From Anisus vortex (Eukaryota > Mollusca > Gastropoda > Planorbidae), in NCBI GenBank assembly GCA_949126835.1, contig CASBPS010000188.1:620001-684000 (forward strand): a stretch of DNA of 64,000 nucleotides, given 5' to 3'. Made by a program: the position numbers and the translations under genes. Below the pieces are notes generated by a model. It had not been told where the DNA came from. It searched no databases and saw only the letters and a program-made list of their open reading frames with translations. This document shows positions 35,613-52,049 of the stretch, one piece after another; position 1 is the first letter of the stretch, and the number at the start of each line of letters is the position of its first letter.

Positions 35613-38600
35613 CATCTATTCTAACATTCTATACATATCCCACTTCAGGTTCCATAAATCACATTAACTATTCTAACATTCTATACATATCTCACTTCAC
35701 ATTCCATGAATCACACCATCTATTCTAACATTCTATACATATCTCACTTCACGATCCATGAATCACACCATCTAGTCTAAAATTCTATACATATCTCACT
35801 TCACGTTCCATGAATCACATCATCTATTCTAACATTCTATACATATCTCACTTTACGTTCCATGAATCACGTCATCTATTTTAACATTCTATACATATCT
35901 CACTTCACGTTCCATGAATCCATCTATTCTAACATTCTATACATATCCCACTTCACGTTCCATAAATCACATTAACTATTCTAACATTCTATACATATCT
36001 CACTTCACATTCCATGAATCACACCATCTATTCTAACATTCTATACATATCTCACTTCACGATCCATGAATCACACCATCTAGTCTAAAATTCTATACAT
36101 ATCTCACTTCACGTTCCATGAATCACATCATCTATTCTAACATTCTATACATATCTCACTTTACGTTCCATGAATCACGTCAACTATTCTAACATTCTAT
36201 ACATGTCTCACTTCACGTTCCATGAATCACATCATCTTTTCTAACATTCTATACATGTCTCACTTCACGTTCCATGAATCATATCAACTATTCTAACTTT
36301 CTATACATATCTCACTTTACGTTCTATAAATCCATCTATTCTAACATTCTAAAAATATCTCTCTTTATGTTCAATGAATCCATCTATTCTAACATTCTAT
36401 ACATATCTCACTTAACGTTTAATGAATCACATCAACTATTCTAACATTATTCACATATCTCTCTTCATGTTCCATTAATCCATCTATTCTAACATTCTAT
36501 ACATATCTCACTTCACGTTCCATGAATCACATAATCTATTCTAACATTCTATGCATGTCTCACTTCAGGTTCCATGAATCACATCATCTATTATAACATT
36601 CTATACATATCTCACTTCACGTTCCATGAATCCATTTATTCTAACAATCTATACATATCTCTCTTCATGTTCCATGAATCCATCTATTCTAACAATCTAT
36701 ACATATTTCACTTAACCTTCCATGAATCACATCATCTATTATAATATTTTATACATATCTCACTTCACGTTCCATGAATCATATCATCTATTCTAACATT
36801 CTATACATATCTCACTTCAGGTTCCATGATTTACATCATCTATTCTAAAATTCTATATATATCTCACTTCAAGTTCCATGAATCACATCATCTATTCTAA
36901 CATTCTATACATATCTCACTTCACGTTCCATGAATCATATCATCTATTCTAACATTTTATACATATCTCACTTCACGTTCCATGAATCACATCATCTATT
37001 CTAACATTCTATACCTATCTCACTTTACCTTCCATTAATTCATCTATTCTAACATTCTATACATATCTTACTTCACGTTCCATGAATCGCATCATCTATT
37101 CTAACATTCTATACATATCTCACTTCATATTTAATGAATCACATCAACTATTCTAACATTATATACATATCTCTCTTCATGTTCCATGAATCCATCTATT
37201 CTAACATTCTATACATATCTCACTTCACGTTACATGAATCACATCATCTATTCGAACATTCTATACATATCTCACTTGACGTTCCAAAAATCACACCATT
37301 CTAACCTTATATACATATCTCACTTCACGTTCCATGAATCACATCATCTATTCTAACATTCTATACATGTCTCACTTCAGAATCCATGAATCACATCATC
37401 TATTCTAATATTCTATACATATCTCACTTCACGTTCCATGAATCACATCATATATTCTAACATTCTATACACATCTCACTTCACGTTCCATGAATCACAT
37501 CATCTATTATAACATTCTATACATATCTCACTTTACGTTTCATGAATCCATCTATTCTAACAATCTATACATATTTCACTTCACGTTCCATGAATCACAT
37601 CATCTATTCTAATATTCTATACATATCTCACTTCACGTTCCATGAATCATATCATCTATTCTAACATTTTATACATATCTCACTTCAGGTTCCATGAATC
37701 ACATTATCTATTCTAAAATTATATACATATCTCACTTCAAGTTCCATGAATCACATCATCTATTCTAACATTCTATACATATCTTACTTCACGTTCCATT
37801 AATCACATCATCTATTCTAACATTCTATTCATATCTCACTTCACGTTCAATGAATCACATCATCTATTCTAACATTGTATACATATCTCACTTCACGTTC
37901 CATGAATCACACCATCTATCCTAACATTCTATACATATCTCACATTACTTCCATATATCACATCATCTCATCTAACATTCTATACTCATCTCACTTCACG
38001 TTCCATGAATCACATCATCTATTCTAACATTCTATTCATATCTCACTTCACGTTCCATGAATCACATCTTCAATACAACATTCTATACATGTCTCACTTC
38101 ACGTTCCATGAATCACATCACTTATTCTAACTTTCTATACATATCCCACTTCACGTCCATGAATCCATCTATTTTAAAATTCTATACATATCTCACTTCA
38201 CGTTCCATGAATCACATCATCTATTCGAACATTCTATACATATCTCACTTCACGTTCCAAAAATCACACCATTCTAACCTTATATACATATCTCACTTCA
38301 CGTTAAATGAATCACATCATCTATTCTAACATTCTATACATATCTTACTTCACGTTCCATAAATCACACCATCTATTCTAACATTTCATAAATATATCAC
38401 TTCACGTTCCATGAATCACATCATCAATTCCAACATTCTATACATGTCTCACTTTACGTTCCATGAATCACATCATATATTCTAACATTCTATACATATT
38501 TTACTTCACGTTCCATGAATCACATCATCTCTTCTAACTTTCTATACATATCTCACTTCACGTTCCATGAATCCATCTATTCTAACATTCTATACATATC

Positions 38601-40175
38601 TCACTTCACGTTCCATGAATCATATCATCTATTCTAACATTCTATACATATCTCACTTCACGTTCCATGAATCACATAATCTATTCTAACATTCTATACA
38701 TATCTCACTTCACGTTCTATTAATCACATCATCTATTCTAACATTCTATACATATCTCACTTCACGTTCCATGAATCGCATCATGAATTCTAACATTCTA
38801 TACATATCTCACTTCACGTTTAATGAATCACATCAACTATTCTAACATTATATACATATCTCTCTTCATGTTCCATGAATCCATCTATTCTAACATTCTA
38901 TACATATCTCACTTCACGTTCCATGAATCACAAAATCTATTCTAACATTCTATACATGTCTCACTTCAGGTTCCATGAATCACATCATCTATTATAACAT
39001 TCTATACATATCTCACTTCACGTTCCATGAATCCATTTATTCTAACATTCTATACATATCTCTCTTCATGTTCCATGAATCCATCTATTCTAACAATCTA
39101 TACATATTTCACTTAACCTTCCATGAATCACATCATCTATTATAATATTCTATACATATCTCACTTCACGTTCCATGAATCACATCATCTATTCTAAAAT
39201 TCTATACATATCTCACTTCAAGTTCCATGAATCACATCATCTATTCTAACATTCTATACATATCTCACTTCACGTTTCATTAATTACAACATCTATTCTA
39301 ACATTCTATTCATATCTCACTTCACGTTCAATTAATCACATCATCTATTCTAACATTGTATACATATCTCACTTCACGTTCCATGAATCACACCATCTAT
39401 CCTAACATTCCATACATATCTCACATTACGTTCCATGTATCACATCATCTATTCTAACATTCTATACTCATCTCACTTCACGTTCCATGAATCACATCAT
39501 CTATTCTAACATTCTATACATGTCTCACTTCACGTTCCATAAATCATATCATCTATTCTAACTTTCTATACATATCTCACTTTACGTTCCATAAATCCAT
39601 CTATTCTAACATTCTATACATATCTTTTTTCATGTTCAATGAATCCATCTATTCTAACATTCTATACATATCTCACTTTACGTTCCATGAATCATATCAT
39701 CTATTCTAACATTATATACATATCTCACTTCACGTTCTATTAATCACATCATCTATTCTAACATTCTATACATATCTCACTTTACGTTCCATGAATCACA
39801 TCATCTATTTTAACATTCTATACCTATCTCACTTTACCTTCCATTAATTCATCTATTCTAACATTCTATACATATCTTACTTCACGTTCCATGAATCGCA
39901 TCATCTATTCTAACATTCTATACATATCTCACTTCACATTTAATGAATCACATCAACTATTCTAACATTATATACATATCTCTTTTCATGTTCCATGAAT
40001 CCATCTATTCTAACATTCTATACATATCTCACTTCACGTTCCATGAATCACATCATCTATTCGAACATTCTATACATATCTCACTTCACGTTCCAAAAAT
40101 CACACCATTCTAACCTTATATACATATCTCAATTCACGTTCCATAAATCACATCATCTACTCTAACATTCTATAT
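35613..40175 (+). repeat. Satellite higher-order units between the 2549-bp and 5950-bp domains
   Basis: It continues the same variant-monomer order. A roughly 290-bp run repeats near 35.60-35.88 and 35.89-36.18 kb, sharing cacgatccatgaatc and caccatctagtctaaaattc. The 37.02-40.15 kb part follows the 2709-bp unit closely, with the frame of markers taccttccattaattc, cagaatccatgaatc and cttcaatacaac. Confidence 0.72.
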
Positions 40176-43100
40176 ATGTCTCACTTCAGGTTCCATGAAT
40201 CACATCATCTATTCTAATATTCTATACATATCTCACTTCACGTTCCATGAATCACATCATCTATTCTAACATTATATACACATCTCACTTCACGTTCCAT
40301 GAATCACATCATCTATTATAACATTCTATACATATCTCACTTTACGTTCCATGAATCCATCTATTATAACATTTTATACATATCTCTCTTCATGTTCCAT
40401 GAATCCATCTATTCTAACAATCTATAAATATTTCACTTCACGTTCCATGAATCACATCATCTATTCTAATATTCTATACATATCTCACTTCACGTTCCAT
40501 AAATCATATCATCTATTCTAACATTCTATACATATCTCACTTCAGGTTCCATGAATCACATTATCTATTCTAAAATTCTATACATATCTCACTTCAAGTT
40601 ATAATGAATCACATCATCTATTCTAACATTCTATACATATCTTACTTCACGTTCCATTAATCACATCATCTATTCTAACATTCTATTCATATCTCACTTC
40701 ACGTTCAATGAATCACATCATCTTTTCTAACATTGTATACATATCTCACTTCACGTTCCATGAATCACACCATCTATCCTAACATTCCATACATATCTCA
40801 CATTACTTCCATATATCACATCATCTCATTTAACATTCTATACTCATCTCACTTCACGTTCCATGAATCACATCATATATTCTAACATTCTATGCATATC
40901 TCACTTCACGTTCCATGAATCACATCTTCAATACAACATTCTATACATGTCTCACTTCACGTTCCATGAATCACATCACTTATTCTAACTTTCTATACAT
41001 ATCTCACTTTACGTTCCATGAATTCATCTATTCTAACGTTCTATACATATCCCACTTCACGTCCATGATTCCATCTATTTTAACATTCTATACATATCTC
41101 ACTTCATGTTCCATTAATCGCATCATCTATTCTAACATTCTATACATATCTCACTTCACGTTAAATAAATCACATCATCTATTCTATTATTTTATACATA
41201 TCTCACTTCACGTTCCATGAATCATATCATCTATTCTAACATTCTATACATGTCTCACTTCAGGTTCCATGAATCACATCATCTATTCTAATATTCTTTA
41301 CATATCTCACCTCACGTTCCATGAATCACATCATCTATTCTTACATTCTATACCTATCTCACTTTACCTTCCATTAATCCATCTATTCTAACAATCTATA
41401 CATATCTCACTTCACGTTCCATGAATCATATAATCTATTCTAACATTCTATACATGTCTTACTTCATGTTCCAAGAATCACATCATCTATTCTGATATTC
41501 TATACATATCTCACTTCACGTTCCATGAATCACATCATCTCTTCTAACTTTCTATACATATCCCACTTCACGTTCCATGAATCCATCTATTCTAACATTC
41601 TATACATATCTCACTTCACGTTCCTTTAATCCATCTATTCTAACATTCTATACATATCTCACTTCTAGTTCCATGAATCGCATCATCTATTCTATTTTTC
41701 CAGCATATCTCACTTCACGTTTAATGAATCACATCATTTATTCTAACATTCTTTACATATCTCACTTCATGTTCCATGAATCCATCTATTCTAACATTCT
41801 ATACATATCTCACTTCACGTTCCATGAATCACATCATCTATTTTAACATTCTATACATATCTCACTTCACGTTCCATGAATCCATCTATTCTAACATTCT
41901 ATACATATCCCACTTCACGTTCCATAAATCACATTAACTATTCTAACATTCTATACATATCTCACTTCACATTCCATGAATCACACCATCTATTCTAACA
42001 TTCTATACATATCTCACTTCACGATCCATGAATCACACCATCTAATCTAAAATTCTATACATATCTCACTTCACGTTCCATGAATCACATCATCTATTCT
42101 AACATTCTATACATATCTCACTTTACGTTCCATGAATCACGTCAACTATTCTAACATTCTATACATGTCTCACTTCACGTTCCATGAATCACATCATCTA
42201 TTCTAACATTCTATACATGTCTCACTTCACGTTCCATGAATCATATCAACTATTCTAACTTTCTATACATATCTCACTTTACGTTCTATAAATCCATCTA
42301 TTCTAACATTCTAAAAATATCTCTCTTTATGTTCAATGAATCCATCTATTCTAACATTCTATACATATCTCACTTAACGTTTAATGAATCACATCAACTA
42401 TTCTAACATTATTCACATATCTCTCTTCATGTTCCATTAATCCATCTATTCTAACATTCTATACATATCTCACTTCACGTTCCATGAATCATATAATCTA
42501 TTCTAACATTCTATACATGTCTTACTTCATGTTCCAAGAATCACATCATCTATTCTGATATTCTATACATATCTCACTTCACGTTCCATGAATCACATCA
42601 TCTCTTCTAACTTTCTATACATATCCCACTTCACGTTCCATGAATCCATCTATTCTAACATTCTATACATATCTCACTTCACGTTCCTTTAATCCATCTA
42701 TTCTAACATTCTATACATATCTCACTTCTAGTTCCATGAATCGCATCATCTATTCTATTTTTCCAGCATATCTCACTTCACGTTTAATGAATCACATCAT
42801 TTATTCTAACATTCTTTACATATCTCACTTCATGTTCCATGAATCCATCTATTCTAACATTCTATACATATCTCACTTCACGTTCCATGAATCACATCAT
42901 CTATTTTAACATTCTATACATATCTCACTTCACGTTCCATGAATCCATCTATTCTAACATTCTATACATATCCCACTTCACGTTCCATAAATCACATTAA
43001 CTATTCTAACATTCTATACATATCTCACTTCACATTCCATGAATCACACCATCTATTCTAACATTCTATACATATCTCACTTCACGATCCATGAATCACA

Positions 43101-46100
43101 CCATCTAGTCTAAAATTCTATACATATCTCACTTCACGTTCCATGAATCACATCATCTATTCTAACATTCTATACATATCTCACTTTACGTTCCATGAAT
43201 CACGTCAACTATTCTAACATTCTATACATGTCTCACTTCACGTTCCATGAATGACATCATCTATTCTAACATTCTATACATGTCTCACTTCACGTTCCAT
43301 GAATCATATCAACTATTCTAACTTTCTATACATATCTCACTTTACGTTCTATAAATCCATCTATTCTAACATTCTAAAAATATCTCTCTTTATGTTCAAT
43401 GAATCCATCTATTCTAACATTCTATACATATCTCACTTAACGTTTAATGAATCACATCAACTATTCTAACATTATTCACATATCTCTCTTCATGTTCCAT
43501 TAATCCATCTATTCTAACATTCTATACATATCTCACTTCACGTTCCATGAATCACATAATCTTTTCTAACATTCTATGCATGTCTCACTTCAAGTTCCAT
43601 GAATCACATCATCTATTATAACATTCTATACATATCTCACTTCACGTTCCATGAATCCATTTATTCTAACAATCTATACATATCTCTCTTCATGTTCCAT
43701 GAATCCATCTATTCTAACAATCTATACATATTTCACTTAACCTTCCATGAATCACATCATCTATTATAATATTCTATACATATCTCACTTCACGTTCCAT
43801 GAATCATATCATCTATTCTAACATTCTATACATATCTCACTTCAGGTTCCATGATTTACATCATCTATTCTAAAATTCTATATATATCTCACTTCAAGTT
43901 CCATGAATCACATCATCTATTCTAACATTCTATACATATCTCACTTCACGTTCCATGAATCATATCATCTATTCTAACATTTTATACATATCTCACTTCA
44001 CGTTCCATGAATCACATCATCTATTCTAACATTCTATACCTATCTCACTTTACCTTCCATTAATTCATCTATTCTAACATTCTATACATATCTCACTTCA
44101 CGTTCCATGAATCGCATCATCTATTCTAACATTCTATACATATCTCACTTCACATTTAATGAATCACATCAAATATTCTAACATTATATACATATTTCTC
44201 TTCATGTTTCATGAATCCATCTATTCGAACATTCTATACATATCTCACTTCACGTTCCAAAAATCACACCATTCTATTAATCTATACATATCTCAATTTA
44301 CGTTCCATGAATCACATCATCTATTCTAACATTCTATACATGTCTCACTTTAGGTTCCATGAAACACATCAGCTATTCTAATATTCTATACATATCTCAC
44401 TTTACGTTCCATGAATCACATCATCTATTCTAACATTCTATACACATCTCACTTCACGTTCCATGAATCACATCATCTATTATAACATTCTATACATATC
44501 TCACTTTACGTTCCATAAATCCATCTATTCTAACATTCTATACATATCTCTCTTCATGTTCCATGAATCCATCTATTCTAACAATCTATAAATATTTCAC
44601 CTAACGTTCCATGAATCACATCATCTATTCTAATATTCTATACATATCTCACTTCACGTTCCATAAATCATATCATCTATTCTAACATTCTATACATATC
44701 TCACTTCAGGTTCCATGAATCACATTATCTATTCTAAAATTCTATACATATCTCACTTCAAGTTATAATGAATCACATCATCTATTCTAACATTCTATAC
44801 ATATCTTACTTCACGTTCCATTAATCACATCATCTATTCTAACATTCTATTCATATCTCACTTCACGTTCAATGAATCACATCATCTATTCTAACATTGT
44901 ATACATATCTCACTTCACGTTCCATGAATCACACCATCTATCCTAACATTCCATACATATCTCACATTACTTCCATATATCACATCATCTCATTTAACAT
45001 TTTATACTCATCTCACTTCACGTTCCATGAATCACATCATATATTCTAACATTCTATGCATATCTCACTTCACGTTCCATGAATCACATCTTCAATACAA
45101 CATTCTATACATGTCTCACTTCACGTTCCATGAATTCATCTATTCTAACGTTCTATACATATCCCACTTCACGTTAAATAAATCACATCATCTATTCTAT
45201 TATTTTATACATATCTCACTTCACGTTCCATGAATCATATCATCTATTCTAACATTCTATACATGTCTCACTTCAGGTTCCATGAATCACATCATCTATT
45301 CTAATATTCTTTACATATCTCACCTCACGTTCCATGAATCACATCATCTATTCTTACATTCATATCTCACTTCATGTTCCATGAATCCATCTATTCTAAC
45401 ATTCTATACATATCTCACTTCACGTTCCATGAATCACATCATCTATTTTAACATTCTATACATATCCCACTTCACGTTCCATAAATCACATTAACTATTC
45501 TAACATTCTATACATATCTCACTTCACATTCCATGAATCACACCATCTATTCTAACATTCTATACATATCTTACTTCACGATCCATGAATCACACCATCT
45601 AGTCTAAAATTCTATACATATCTCACTTCACGTTCCATGAATCACATCATCTATTCTAACATTCTATACATATCTCACTTTACGTTCCATGAATCACGTC
45701 AACTATTCTAACATTCTATACATGTCTCACTTCACGTTCCATGAATCATATCAACTATTCTAACTTTCTATACATATCTCACTTTACGTTCTATAAATCC
45801 ATCTATTCTAACATTCTAAAAATATCTCTCTTTATGTTCAATGAATCCATCTATTCTAACATTCTATACATATCTCACTTAACGTTTAATGAATCACATC
45901 AACTATTCTAACATTATTCACATATCTCTCTTCATGTTCCATTAATCCATCTATTCTAACATTCTATACATATCTCACTTCACGTTCCATGAATCACATA
46001 ATCTTTTATAACATTCTATGCATGTCTCACTTCAGGTTCCATGAATCACATCATCTATTATAACATTCTATACATATCTCACTTCACGTTCCATGAATCA

Positions 46101-46125
46101 CATAATCTTTTATAACATTCTATGC
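40176..46125 (+). repeat. 5950-bp tandem duplication, copy 1
   Basis: It matches 46126-52049 at an offset of exactly 5950 bp, checked at many markers (for example 40597/46547, 41691/47641, 44761/50711). No difference was noticed. It contains the nested 1063-bp duplication. The breakpoint reads tatatatgtctc at 40.17 kb against tatgcatgtctc at 46.12 kb. Confidence 0.92.
41395..43551 (+). repeat. Nested 1063-bp tandem duplication (two copies)
   Basis: 41395-42457 and 42458-43551 are related at an offset of 1063 bp, with few differences (tctaatctaaaattc against tctagtctaaaattc, and atcacatc against atgacatc near 43250). Both carry the tctatttttccag monomer (41691 and 42754). The pair recurs at 47345-49501 within copy 2 of the 5950-bp duplication. 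Confidence 0.88.
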
Positions 46126-49100
46126 ATGTCTCACTTCAGGTTCCATGAATCACATCATCTATTCTAATATTCTATACATATCTCACTTCACGTTCCATGA
46201 ATCACATCATCTATTCTAACATTATATACACATCTCACTTCACGTTCCATGAATCACATCATCTATTATAACATTCTATACATATCTCACTTTACGTTCC
46301 ATGAATCCATCTATTATAACATTTTATACATATCTCTCTTCATGTTCCATGAATCCATCTATTCTAACAATCTATAAATATTTCACTTCACGTTCCATGA
46401 ATCACATCATCTATTCTAATATTCTATACATATCTCACTTCACGTTCCATAAATCATATCATCTATTCTAACATTCTATACATATCTCACTTCAGGTTCC
46501 ATGAATCACATTATCTATTCTAAAATTCTATACATATCTCACTTCAAGTTATAATGAATCACATCATCTATTCTAACATTCTATACATATCTTACTTCAC
46601 GTTCCATTAATCACATCATCTATTCTAACATTCTATTCATATCTCACTTCACGTTCAATGAATCACATCATCTTTTCTAACATTGTATACATATCTCACT
46701 TCACGTTCCATGAATCACACCATCTATCCTAACATTCCATACATATCTCACATTACTTCCATATATCACATCATCTCATTTAACATTCTATACTCATCTC
46801 ACTTCACGTTCCATGAATCACATCATATATTCTAACATTCTATGCATATCTCACTTCACGTTCCATGAATCACATCTTCAATACAACATTCTATACATGT
46901 CTCACTTCACGTTCCATGAATCACATCACTTATTCTAACTTTCTATACATATCTCACTTTACGTTCCATGAATTCATCTATTCTAACGTTCTATACATAT
47001 CCCACTTCACGTCCATGATTCCATCTATTTTAACATTCTATACATATCTCACTTCATGTTCCATTAATCGCATCATCTATTCTAACATTCTATACATATC
47101 TCACTTCACGTTAAATAAATCACATCATCTATTCTATTATTTTATACATATCTCACTTCACGTTCCATGAATCATATCATCTATTCTAACATTCTATACA
47201 TGTCTCACTTCAGGTTCCATGAATCACATCATCTATTCTAATATTCTTTACATATCTCACCTCACGTTCCATGAATCACATCATCTATTCTTACATTCTA
47301 TACCTATCTCACTTTACCTTCCATTAATCCATCTATTCTAACAATCTATACATATCTCACTTCACGTTCCATGAATCATATAATCTATTCTAACATTCTA
47401 TACATGTCTTACTTCATGTTCCAAGAATCACATCATCTATTCTGATATTCTATACATATCTCACTTCACGTTCCATGAATCACATCATCTCTTCTAACTT
47501 TCTATACATATCCCACTTCACGTTCCATGAATCCATCTATTCTAACATTCTATACATATCTCACTTCACGTTCCTTTAATCCATCTATTCTAACATTCTA
47601 TACATATCTCACTTCTAGTTCCATGAATCGCATCATCTATTCTATTTTTCCAGCATATCTCACTTCACGTTTAATGAATCACATCATTTATTCTAACATT
47701 CTTTACATATCTCACTTCATGTTCCATGAATCCATCTATTCTAACATTCTATACATATCTCACTTCACGTTCCATGAATCACATCATCTATTTTAACATT
47801 CTATACATATCTCACTTCACGTTCCATGAATCCATCTATTCTAACATTCTATACATATCCCACTTCACGTTCCATAAATCACATTAACTATTCTAACATT
47901 CTATACATATCTCACTTCACATTCCATGAATCACACCATCTATTCTAACATTCTATACATATCTCACTTCACGATCCATGAATCACACCATCTAATCTAA
48001 AATTCTATACATATCTCACTTCACGTTCCATGAATCACATCATCTATTCTAACATTCTATACATATCTCACTTTACGTTCCATGAATCACGTCAACTATT
48101 CTAACATTCTATACATGTCTCACTTCACGTTCCATGAATCACATCATCTATTCTAACATTCTATACATGTCTCACTTCACGTTCCATGAATCATATCAAC
48201 TATTCTAACTTTCTATACATATCTCACTTTACGTTCTATAAATCCATCTATTCTAACATTCTAAAAATATCTCTCTTTATGTTCAATGAATCCATCTATT
48301 CTAACATTCTATACATATCTCACTTAACGTTTAATGAATCACATCAACTATTCTAACATTATTCACATATCTCTCTTCATGTTCCATTAATCCATCTATT
48401 CTAACATTCTATACATATCTCACTTCACGTTCCATGAATCATATAATCTATTCTAACATTCTATACATGTCTTACTTCATGTTCCAAGAATCACATCATC
48501 TATTCTGATATTCTATACATATCTCACTTCACGTTCCATGAATCACATCATCTCTTCTAACTTTCTATACATATCCCACTTCACGTTCCATGAATCCATC
48601 TATTCTAACATTCTATACATATCTCACTTCACGTTCCTTTAATCCATCTATTCTAACATTCTATACATATCTCACTTCTAGTTCCATGAATCGCATCATC
48701 TATTCTATTTTTCCAGCATATCTCACTTCACGTTTAATGAATCACATCATTTATTCTAACATTCTTTACATATCTCACTTCATGTTCCATGAATCCATCT
48801 ATTCTAACATTCTATACATATCTCACTTCACGTTCCATGAATCACATCATCTATTTTAACATTCTATACATATCTCACTTCACGTTCCATGAATCCATCT
48901 ATTCTAACATTCTATACATATCCCACTTCACGTTCCATAAATCACATTAACTATTCTAACATTCTATACATATCTCACTTCACATTCCATGAATCACACC
49001 ATCTATTCTAACATTCTATACATATCTCACTTCACGATCCATGAATCACACCATCTAGTCTAAAATTCTATACATATCTCACTTCACGTTCCATGAATCA

Positions 49101-52049
49101 CATCATCTATTCTAACATTCTATACATATCTCACTTTACGTTCCATGAATCACGTCAACTATTCTAACATTCTATACATGTCTCACTTCACGTTCCATGA
49201 ATGACATCATCTATTCTAACATTCTATACATGTCTCACTTCACGTTCCATGAATCATATCAACTATTCTAACTTTCTATACATATCTCACTTTACGTTCT
49301 ATAAATCCATCTATTCTAACATTCTAAAAATATCTCTCTTTATGTTCAATGAATCCATCTATTCTAACATTCTATACATATCTCACTTAACGTTTAATGA
49401 ATCACATCAACTATTCTAACATTATTCACATATCTCTCTTCATGTTCCATTAATCCATCTATTCTAACATTCTATACATATCTCACTTCACGTTCCATGA
49501 ATCACATAATCTTTTCTAACATTCTATGCATGTCTCACTTCAAGTTCCATGAATCACATCATCTATTATAACATTCTATACATATCTCACTTCACGTTCC
49601 ATGAATCCATTTATTCTAACAATCTATACATATCTCTCTTCATGTTCCATGAATCCATCTATTCTAACAATCTATACATATTTCACTTAACCTTCCATGA
49701 ATCACATCATCTATTATAATATTCTATACATATCTCACTTCACGTTCCATGAATCATATCATCTATTCTAACATTCTATACATATCTCACTTCAGGTTCC
49801 ATGATTTACATCATCTATTCTAAAATTCTATATATATCTCACTTCAAGTTCCATGAATCACATCATCTATTCTAACATTCTATACATATCTCACTTCACG
49901 TTCCATGAATCATATCATCTATTCTAACATTTTATACATATCTCACTTCACGTTCCATGAATCACATCATCTATTCTAACATTCTATACCTATCTCACTT
50001 TACCTTCCATTAATTCATCTATTCTAACATTCTATACATATCTCACTTCACGTTCCATGAATCGCATCATCTATTCTAACATTCTATACATATCTCACTT
50101 CACATTTAATGAATCACATCAAATATTCTAACATTATATACATATTTCTCTTCATGTTTCATGAATCCATCTATTCGAACATTCTATACATATCTCACTT
50201 CACGTTCCAAAAATCACACCATTCTATTAATCTATACATATCTCAATTTACGTTCCATGAATCACATCATCTATTCTAACATTCTATACATGTCTCACTT
50301 TAGGTTCCATGAAACACATCAGCTATTCTAATATTCTATACATATCTCACTTTACGTTCCATGAATCACATCATCTATTCTAACATTCTATACACATCTC
50401 ACTTCACGTTCCATGAATCACATCATCTATTATAACATTCTATACATATCTCACTTTACGTTCCATAAATCCATCTATTCTAACATTCTATACATATCTC
50501 TCTTCATGTTCCATGAATCCATCTATTCTAACAATCTATAAATATTTCACCTAACGTTCCATGAATCACATCATCTATTCTAATATTCTATACATATCTC
50601 ACTTCACGTTCCATAAATCATATCATCTATTCTAACATTCTATACATATCTCACTTCAGGTTCCATGAATCACATTATCTATTCTAAAATTCTATACATA
50701 TCTCACTTCAAGTTATAATGAATCACATCATCTATTCTAACATTCTATACATATCTTACTTCACGTTCCATTAATCACATCATCTATTCTAACATTCTAT
50801 TCATATCTCACTTCACGTTCAATGAATCACATCATCTATTCTAACATTGTATACATATCTCACTTCACGTTCCATGAATCACACCATCTATCCTAACATT
50901 CCATACATATCTCACATTACTTCCATATATCACATCATCTCATTTAACATTTTATACTCATCTCACTTCACGTTCCATGAATCACATCATATATTCTAAC
51001 ATTCTATGCATATCTCACTTCACGTTCCATGAATCACATCTTCAATACAACATTCTATACATGTCTCACTTCACGTTCCATGAATTCATCTATTCTAACG
51101 TTCTATACATATCCCACTTCACGTTAAATAAATCACATCATCTATTCTATTATTTTATACATATCTCACTTCACGTTCCATGAATCATATCATCTATTCT
51201 AACATTCTATACATGTCTCACTTCAGGTTCCATGAATCACATCATCTATTCTAATATTCTTTACATATCTCACCTCACGTTCCATGAATCACATCATCTA
51301 TTCTTACATTCATATCTCACTTCATGTTCCATGAATCCATCTATTCTAACATTCTATACATATCTCACTTCACGTTCCATGAATCACATCATCTATTTTA
51401 ACATTCTATACATATCCCACTTCACGTTCCATAAATCACATTAACTATTCTAACATTCTATACATATCTCACTTCACATTCCATGAATCACACCATCTAT
51501 TCTAACATTCTATACATATCTTACTTCACGATCCATGAATCACACCATCTAGTCTAAAATTCTATACATATCTCACTTCACGTTCCATGAATCACATCAT
51601 CTATTCTAACATTCTATACATATCTCACTTTACGTTCCATGAATCACGTCAACTATTCTAACATTCTATACATGTCTCACTTCACGTTCCATGAATCATA
51701 TCAACTATTCTAACTTTCTATACATATCTCACTTTACGTTCTATAAATCCATCTATTCTAACATTCTAAAAATATCTCTCTTTATGTTCAATGAATCCAT
51801 CTATTCTAACATTCTATACATATCTCACTTAACGTTTAATGAATCACATCAACTATTCTAACATTATTCACATATCTCTCTTCATGTTCCATTAATCCAT
51901 CTATTCTAACATTCTATACATATCTCACTTCACGTTCCATGAATCACATAATCTTTTATAACATTCTATGCATGTCTCACTTCAGGTTCCATGAATCACA
52001 TCATCTATTATAACATTCTATACATATCTCACTTCACGTTCCATGAATC
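46126..52049 (+). repeat. 5950-bp tandem duplication, copy 2
   Basis: Second copy, matched until 52049, where ccatgaatcc replaces ccatgaatca. The nested 1063-bp duplication is present again, so it formed before the 5950-bp event. Confidence 0.92.
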
